DNA of 64,000 bases from Neofusicoccum parvum (taxonomy: Eukaryota > Ascomycota > Dothideomycetes > Botryosphaeriales > Botryosphaeriaceae). The position numbers and the translations under genes are program-made. Positions 57,431 to 64,000 of the stretch are shown here, piece after piece (within the stretch, counting starts at the first letter, position 1; each line of letters starts with the position of its first letter). Under the pieces are notes generated by a model, which saw only the letters and a list, made by a program, of their open reading frames with translations, did no database searches and was not told where the DNA came from. The DNA lies in NCBI GenBank assembly GCA_020912385.1, contig CP087211.1, positions 558,001-622,000 of the forward strand, read 5' to 3'.

Positions 57431-58753
57431 ATGGGCTACAACACTCGGAGGAAGTCGCTGTCGCTGCCCATGCTCGGCATCCAGCTGCCGAACAGCTCGC
57501 GGTCCTCGTCGCACCGCTCACCGCCCTCGACCGCGCCCGCCGCCGAGCAACCGCCGCAAAAGAAACAGAAGCGCTCGCACGCCTCGAGTACCTCGCCCGC
57601 GCCTCTGAGCCCGCCCGCGACCGCTGCACCCAAGTTTCGCGAGGAGCGACCGAAGAGCTCGGGCAGGCCCGTGGAGCACACTCCGCCACCGTCGCCCGGC
57701 GCTGAGGGAGTCTCGAAAATCGACACCGAGGGCATCAACGACGATATTGTCGTCGCCGTAATAAAACAACTTGAGGAGACAGGCAACCGTCCTCACCTCC
57801 TCAAGGAGCTCGCTGCCGTGCTTGCCCCGCAGCTGCCCATTGTTGAGAGGTACGTATCTGGGCCCAATTTCGGTTCCAAAAATAAGGCCTCTAATGAACT
57901 TTCTAGCTCCGCGAACCCCTCCGCCATAATTTCCTCGCGTCTGACCGCCTACATCCGCCGGCCATGGACTGCTCTTTCGCCTTGCCCAGTGGGAAGAGAA
58001 CTCGTCGGCACCCACCCTAAGCGCATCTACTTCTTCCTTACGACCACACCTCACCAGCCCATCCCCGAGCCCAACGAGGCGTCGGCCAGCGCAAATATTC
58101 CGTCGCGCATAATATCGCCCTCGCTCTCGTCGGCAGCCGACGACTCGGAAGAAGAAGACCGCGACAGGCGCGCTCGTTGCGCAATGTCGCCCTCGCCTGA
58201 AATCGATCTCTCTTCTCCTGAGCTCGACAACGAAAGCGATACCACTACCTTCTCTGGGCGCAGTTCGCTCATGCGCGATATGCCGCCCACCAACAACATG
58301 GCGCACAACAGGCGCGCCGCCAGCCCGCCTCTCGAGAGAGATGAGCGGGAGTTCACGGCCACGGCTTCGTCGCTGCAGCAGCGGAACCGCAGCCAGCAGT
58401 CGGACAAGTCGAACGCCTCGGACGCTACTTCCTCGTCGAGTAACATCGAAGACGAGAGCGTCCGTCTGGCAAACGAGGCCGAGACCGAGGAGAACGCTGC
58501 GCTACGTAATTCGGAGGCAGCGGCTCTCCTCTTCGGCCAGAGCGTCGAGAGTGACGCCTCGACTGCCGCGTCGGCCATGGACTTCGGCGTCAGCAGCCCT
58601 GTGTTGAAGCCAGTCGATCACGAGCCAAACTCCAAGGCCGACGCCATGGAGGATGTTCGTGTCGTCAGCGACGACAACTGGGGTTGGTCCGAATGGAAGA
58701 ATCCGGAGTCCATTGAGTTGGACGAGCTGGATGACCTTCTCGGCGATTACTAG
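57431..58753 (+). CDS. GDS1-like winged-helix nuclear protein
   Basis: Two exons (57431-57849, 57907-58753; 57-nt intron) give 421 residues. A Ser/Pro-rich basic N-terminus (MGYNTRRKSLSLPMLGIQLP, with a KKQKR nuclear signal) precedes a winged-helix domain at about 98-200: GINDDIVVAVIKQLEETGNR, LLKELAAVLAPQ, then SSRLTAYIRRPWTALSPCPV and HPKRIYFFLTT. This is the fungal GDS1 domain order. The remaining 200 residues are acidic and Ser-rich (SPELDNESDTTTFSGRSSLM), ending in a conserved acidic box, WGWSEWKNPESIELDELDDL. In yeast GDS1 was found as a multicopy suppressor of a nuclear-mitochondrial glutamyl-tRNA synthetase-type defect; the molecular role here is unknown. Confidence 0.87.
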   Translation: MGYNTRRKSLSLPMLGIQLPNSSRSSSHRSPPSTAPAAEQPPQKKQKRSHASSTSPAPLSPPATAAPKFREERPKSSGRPVEHTPPPSPGAEGVSKIDTEGINDDIVVAVIKQLEETGNRPHLLKELAAVLAPQLPIVERYVSGPNFGSKNKASNELSSSANPSAIISSRLTAYIRRPWTALSPCPVGRELVGTHPKRIYFFLTTTPHQPIPEPNEASASANIPSRIISPSLSSAADDSEEEDRDRRARCAMSPSPEIDLSSPELDNESDTTTFSGRSSLMRDMPPTNNMAHNRRAASPPLERDEREFTATASSLQQRNRSQQSDKSNASDATSSSSNIEDESVRLANEAETEENAALRNSEAAALLFGQSVESDASTAASAMDFGVSSPVLKPVDHEPNSKADAMEDVRVVSDDNWGWSEWKNPESIELDELDDLLGDY

Positions 58754-60664
58754 CTCTTTCCTTGCTATGAGAACACAAAAGACTCCAGGCGCATGGGGTC
58801 AAAATGGGATTTCAGTATTATTTCGGAGTATTTCCCCGTGTCTGCAGCCTCTCATCTCGCCTTCTTGTATCTCATACCATCTCTCTTTCTTCCATTGTCT
58901 TCTACTACATTTCGTACTTTCTTTGCTAGACGCTGTGTCTAGCCTGGGGTGGCATAGCGCTGATTTGCTGTATTGCATGAGTCCTGATGTTTCTGCACGA
59001 GGGGTTGATTGCTGAGCTTGCTTAGCCAAGCTGGTCACGAATGGAGAGGCGCAAGATTGTGAGAGGGTGGGGGCGAATTTGTTGGTGTCGCGGTAGCGCC
59101 TTGGAAGCTGTAGAATTAGCACATGAAAGACGAAGAGAGGACGGACGACCGTGTGTTTGGCGCTGGCTAAGAAACCCCTTGTTCCGATATTTGTATGGAT
59201 GACGTGAGAGGGTGGTGGGATGCATAGGTTAGACACACAAAAGGATCTAATTCGCTTCTAAAAACTCGGCTGTCAACGACTGGTGCTGTGATTGCGAGCT
59301 GCGGCGTAAGAGCAGTGCGTGGACACAGCAATGTTCCATTCGTGTTCGCGGCGCAGACGGAAGCAGTGGCTCGGGGTATTGAGGATCCGGGGGGCTTGAT
59401 GAATCAACCACAGCGCTGGGATTGTTGCTGGGTGGGCGGCATGGGTGACGAAAGGGGAGAGTCAGAGCGCGCGGGCTGGCCTTGCAGCACATGGTGGCTG
59501 GGGGATGCGCGGTGGGCGGGCTTGGACGGGCTGACGATCTTCAGGAGTACACAGACGCCGATGCGAGTCTGATCGCGTCAAAGCACCTGCCTGTGCTGCA
59601 ACTCCTCCGGATCACCACCTCGCGCTCTCCACTGCCCTGCAGCAGAGCACAGGCACCGGGCCACCAGACCCTGAGCAGACCCTCGGGCGCTTGGGCACAG
59701 CAGGCATGATGCCCATCGGGCACGCGGGCGCCGTGGCCGGCGTGTGCGGGAGTCGATTGGCTAGGCAGGTTCCTGCCTAGGGCACCCAAGAGCCGCAGCA
59801 GCCTTACCGCGCGCCCAAAGGCCCAACCCGGGCCACGTTGTGAGACAGACGCAGTCGGGGCTGCCCAAGTGCCGACCGAAGGCGCGCGCGCCGCAGCGAA
59901 ACGCGTGGAATGGCGGCGGCCGGCTCTGCCCAACCAACAACCCTGCGCGAAACACTCGACGGGCCATTCACTTTCTCTGCCGGTGAGCCGATCTGGTGTC
60001 CTTGACCTGGTTCCCTGTTTGCGGGCGGCTGCTGCTGCTGCTCCTGCTGCCGCCGCCGCGCTCGGTGGGGGCATGTGACGGGTTGCGTTGCCAGCCTTGT
60101 TTCTCCTCCAACACACCACAGGCCGTCAGCACCGCGACAAAAACGAACGTTCCTCTAACCCGCTTTTCCGCCGCTCACGTCGCGTCCCGCCCCGCCAGCT
60201 CAAGTCAGCCCTGCCCTGCTGCCTGATCACACTACCCTCCTCGGCCAGCGCCCCTCTGATCCTTTCCCCAATCTCCCGGACGTGCTGGGTCCTGTCCTCG
60301 TCCATGCCCCAGACATCTGCACTTCATCCGTCCGCGCGGTAGCACGCCCAGCAACCAGACAGCAACAACCGCATCGCACCGCAGCACTCCCAATAGCCCT
60401 ATCGATCGGGGGAGCCCTCCAGTCGGTCCCCGTTCACTCCAGCAGCCCGCCCGCGCCGCGAGCGCCCGCGCCCATCCAGCCAACCAAGGAGGAGAACCAA
60501 GAAACACCCCGTCGGCCCACCCAGCCAACCACCCGGCCACCCCGATAGGACCCGAACCGCACCAAGCAGTTTGAACATCGTGCAGCAAAACAGCCGACTA
60601 GACGAACCAGGAAAGAAAAAAAAATAGAAAGAAAAAATCCATCAAGCCCGCCCACGCCACCACC
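58754..60664. other. Gene-free interval and leader of the DUF2235 gene
   Basis: 1.9 kb with no supported gene. From about 60.1 kb the DNA is CT- and CCA-rich and contains a short A-rich run directly before the next start codon, as in fungal 5' leaders. Confidence 0.55.
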
Positions 60665-63600
60665 ATGGCCGACCGCGACCGCGAGTATTACCGCGACTAC
60701 TCGCGCGGACCCGCTCGCGGCGGCCGCGACGGATCCGACCACCGCTACTACGACGACGAGTACGTCGTGGTCGAGCGGCCTCGCAGCACCGCCGGCGGCG
60801 GCAGCGTGTCCGGCTCGCGCCCGCGCGCCGTGTCCATGTACTCGCAGCCGCAGCCGCAGCCCAACCACGACCACATCGAGGTCGAATACGAGCACGAGAC
60901 CACCGTCCGCCGCGACCCGTACCCCCCTCCGCCGCCCGGCTCCGTCCGCGGCTCCGTCCGCGGAGGAGGCCCGCCGGACGTCGTGGTCAACGTGCCCCCG
61001 GCGCCGGCTCCGCCGCCCCCTCCCCCGCCGCCGCCGGGCGGCTTCAGGGACGAGCGTGAGTACCGCGAGCGGGAGCGCGTGATCGAGGTCGACGTGGACC
61101 GCCGGCCGCCCGGCCGCGCGAAGAGCGTGAGCACCATGACCAACCCGCCCGCGTCGGTGCACCCGAGCCAGGCGCCGCCGGCCCGCCGCGAGGAGAGCGT
61201 CACGATCTACGAGTACGGCGGCGGCGGGCCGGCGCCGGCGCCGCAGTCGCACCACGACCGCGGGTCCGGGGGCAGGCGGTCGGAGTACGAGGTCGTGCAC
61301 CACGCGGACGCGGCGGCCGGGGGCTCGTCGGGGAGGGGGGAGGACGGCGGCGTGTACACGCGGGACGACGGCGTCGTGGTGGTGCGGAGCCAGCCGCAGG
61401 AGATTGAGATCATAGAGCAGATCGTGCCGGCGAGGAGCAAGAGCAGGGCGAGGAGCAAGAGTCGGGTGAGGCGGAAGGTGAGTTTGGATATGAGGGGCGC
61501 GGATAGCCCGCCGCCGTTCAAGAGGCTGATCGTGGCTTGTGATGGTGAGTGCCGATTTTTTTCCTTGTTTTTCGTCTGCTTTTTTCTGTCTTTCTTTTCC
61601 CGGATTTTCTATTGCCAAAGTGATGTCGTGTGCTATTCTAATTCTAGAGACCTTGCGTTGGCCGGTAAGTGCTTCTATGCCACGCACACGAGATCGGTTG
61701 TATAGTATTGCAGCACGTGCCTACTTTCATGAGCAGTGGAAGCATTCATTCGGACGGGATCGATATTCCCTTCACTGCACATTTACGTCTAGACGAATGC
61801 CTCAACTGCCCATGTGTGGGAAGCACGTGTTGCAATTCTATCCGAACTGACCTCGTATATATGTGGAGAGTGACTCTCATATGAGAGACGTTGCAGTTAA
61901 AGCCATTTTCAAGGGACAAGAAGTTGTCTTAGATGCAGTCGAGATCTTTTCGTCTCCTCCCCTCCTCCCTGGACCATCACAGTCTGCAGCAGAAATTCGG
62001 ATTCAGATCATGCCAAGAAAATGATATCCAGATGACCATATACCGGCTTTTCTTTTCCAGAGTACCATCTGTATAATGTTCTCTTCATCATTTCCTCCTC
62101 AATTGAACCTTCATGTTTCTGAAAAGTCATTGGTTCACGATTTTGTGTGATCGGAGTAAAGTTTTGGCTATTTTTGTAATTTTTGTGACTCCCAGAATGA
62201 TATGCTGACCAGAACTGTAGGTACGTGGCTAAATTCTGACAACGGAATGGCCAATGGTGAGCTCGCAGTTCCCAGCAACGTAACACGCCTTTCCCGTGCC
62301 ATCAAACCTATCTCCAAGGACGGCATCCCTCAAATCGTGTACTACCAGTTTGGCGTGGGTTCTCGAGGAAATGTCATCAACAAGGTGATCAACGGTTCAA
62401 CAGGAGGTGGTCTTGAGGAAAACGTGCGCGAGGCCTACTCCTTCCTGAGCAACAACTACTCGCCCGGGGACGAAATCTACCTCGTCGGGTTTTCACGAGG
62501 TGCATTCACCGCACGTAGCATCGCAGGCCTGATAGGGGAGATAGGAATATTAACAAAAAAGGGGCTCGGAGCCTTCGTCGCGATCTTCGAGGATGTACAA
62601 CACCGACGAGACAGAAACTACAGGGACAGGAATCCGGATATCCCGTTCTCCAACAAGCCGAACCCGAGCGACCCTGCCTACCGACACGAGTTGGAAGCAA
62701 GAGGATTGACCACACTCGGGGTCAAGATCAAGGCCATTGGTGTTTGGGACACAGTTGGATCTCTCGGCGCACCAAGGATAGGCTGGCTTACTCGAGTTGG
62801 ACTCCAGCCCATGCAGTCGAAAGAGATGACATTCTACGACACGAAGCTTTCAAACTGCATCGAACACGCCTTCCAGGCACTAGGTCTGGACGAACGCCGC
62901 GCCGCCTTCTCCCCAGCCGTCTGGGAGAAGCCACGCGACAATCGGACCATCCTCCGACAAGTCTGGTTCCCAGGCGTACACAGTAACGTCGGTGGCGGCT
63001 ACGACGACCAGCAGCTGGCCAACATCACGCTGTCGTGGATGGTGTCGCAGCTGCAGCCCTTCCTCGACTTCAAGATCAAGTACATCTTCGACCAGGAGGA
63101 CGAGAACGACCGCTTCTACGAGCGCCACCACGAACCGCTCCGCCCCTGGTCCTTTGGCGAGATCCCTAATTCCTCCGCCGGCATCTACAGCCTAGGCGGC
63201 AGCGCGCAGCGCACGCCCGGGCAGTACACGGCCGTCGACCCGCAGACGGGCAAGAGCACGGGGCGGCCTCTGCGCGACACCCACGAGTACATGCACGCCA
63301 GCGTGCGGGCACGCTTCCGGCTGGGCGGGCCGGGCGAGCAGGACAAGGGCAAGTACGACCCGGAGCCGCTGGACGACTGGCGGCTGGTGGTCGAGTACCC
63401 GGAGGACGGGGCGTCGCCCGACGGCGGCCCGCCGCGCGGGCGCCCGGCCGGGCCGCCGGACGTGTTCTGGAAGCTGCGCGGCAACGTGGACGAGCGCGAC
63501 GTCAGCACGCGGGTGCTGCCCGAGGCGCCGCTGTCGCGGCTGGAGCGCGAGATCGCGGAGCGCGACCCCGAGACGTACGAGTACCTGCTGTTCCCGCCGC

Positions 63601-63788
63601 GGACGCGGCAGCGCGGGCGGAGGTCGCGGAGCAAGAGCAGGGGGCCAAGGGAGTCGCGCGAGGTGCGGGAGTCGAGGGATCTGGGGGGCGATGTGGTGAG
63701 GGAGGAGGTGGTGCGGGAGAGGAGGAGGATCATGCCGCCGCCGCCCGGGGTGGAGTACAGGAGGAGTATGCCGGAGAGGATTGGTTGA
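60665..63788 (+). CDS. DUF2235 alpha/beta hydrolase with disordered, RS-rich extensions
   Basis: Two exons (60665-61544 and 62221-63788) give 815 residues across an unusual 676-nt intron. Residues 1-280 are Arg/Asp/Pro-rich and disordered, with a SKSRARSKSR segment. The hydrolase begins KRLIVACDGTWLNSDNG; the intron splits the DGT motif. The nucleophile elbow is YLVGFSRGAFTAR at about 380-393, followed by KAIGVWDTVGSLGAP and WFPGVHSNVGGGY, which would supply the catalytic Asp and His. This set matches DUF2235, related to the Tle1-type phospholipases of bacterial type VI secretion. In fungi the substrate is not established. The C-terminus again carries an RS-rich stretch (RRSRSKSRGPRESREVRESR). 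Sandwiching a lipase-like domain between RS-rich tails is odd for the family and hints at nuclear or condensate association. Confidence 0.88.
61702..61841. repeat. Inverted-repeat element, copy C, inside the DUF2235 intron
   Basis: A 140-bp element with longer arms than copies A and B. The left arm runs from ATAGTATTGCAGCACGTG to CATTCATTCGGACG at 61757; the right arm, 61786-61841, is its imperfect reverse complement (about 38 of 49 positions). The inner core, CAGT.GAAGCATTC.T, matches copies A and B. No clear target duplication. It lies wholly inside the 676-nt intron. Confidence 0.65.
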
Positions 63789-64000
63789 GGGAGAGGGAGA
63801 AAGGATGTTGGAGGAGCGGGGGCTGGGGTGAAGGATGTCGGAATCGCTGCTGGTTGGCGGTTCTTTGGAAATTGGGGAGGGCTTCGTTGGATCTTTCCTC
63901 TTCTCCTACTGTTGCAAGATGGGTCTCCTCGTTTTTTTCTCTCTCTTTTTTTTGAGTTTCATATCCATTGGGTTTGCGAGGGCAAAAATACGGATGGGAA

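Noticed and set aside
60434..61687. Minus-strand open frame of 417 codons opposite the DUF2235 first exon
   Set aside because: His/Arg/Ala-rich antisense shadow of the disordered Arg/Asp/Pro region.

Overview
This window looks like nuclear DNA of a filamentous ascomycete (Pezizomycotina, quite possibly Dothideomycetes; the class is an inference). The coding regions are interrupted by short GT...AG introns, mostly 45-75 nt, and the gene families are typical of these fungi: a fungal_trans-type transcription factor, a LaeA/TAM-type methyltransferase, a TRI12-type MFS pump, a DUF3433 membrane protein, an HVA1-type TUDOR protein and DUF2235 and patatin hydrolases. About 20 genes are spread over 64 kb. 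No rRNA, tRNA, CRISPR or intact autonomous transposon was recognised. For most genes I rebuilt the exon structure by hand and checked that the total coding length divides by three.

Left part, 1-23 kb (accessory in character): the C-terminal half of a transcription factor (cut by the left edge), a SAM-dependent methyltransferase, a monocarboxylate-permease-like MFS transporter, then two very large genes in tandem. The first of these (7786-12300) is an unrecognised 1468-residue protein ending in a CorA-like two-helix membrane module. The second (13014-18236) is a 1589-residue fusion of a B-box-like zinc finger, a GTPase-like P-loop region, a RING finger and a catalytically complete patatin lipase. 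They are followed by an F-box/R3H-like gene and a TRI12-type efflux transporter, both on the minus strand.

Middle, 24-38 kb: a poorly resolved, repeat-containing minus-strand gene (24-26 kb), a DUF3433 membrane protein, an HVA1/TUDOR chromatin-like protein, and a divergent glycerol kinase / aquaglyceroporin pair that forms a natural glycerol uptake and phosphorylation module around a shared 1.5-kb promoter region.

Right part, 38-64 kb (mostly housekeeping): a small hypothetical gene convergent with a CMP/dCMP-deaminase-fold protein, a bHLH factor with an SREBP-like tyrosine, indoleamine 2,3-dioxygenase (kynurenine/NAD route), the TATA-binding protein, a sarcosine/fructosyl-amine-type FAD oxidase, an OMS1-like mitochondrial methyltransferase, a GDS1-like winged-helix protein and a DUF2235 hydrolase. 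Gene-free GC-rich stretches of 1-3.6 kb separate them.

The main unexplained signals are a family of short inverted-repeat elements (three copies: two flanking the OMS1-like gene and one inside the long DUF2235 intron), an array of four hairpin units with compensating stem changes just downstream of the indoleamine dioxygenase gene, and the tandem CorA-like / zinc finger-P-loop-RING-patatin gene pair, which resembles in logic an NLR-style sensor with a lipase effector.
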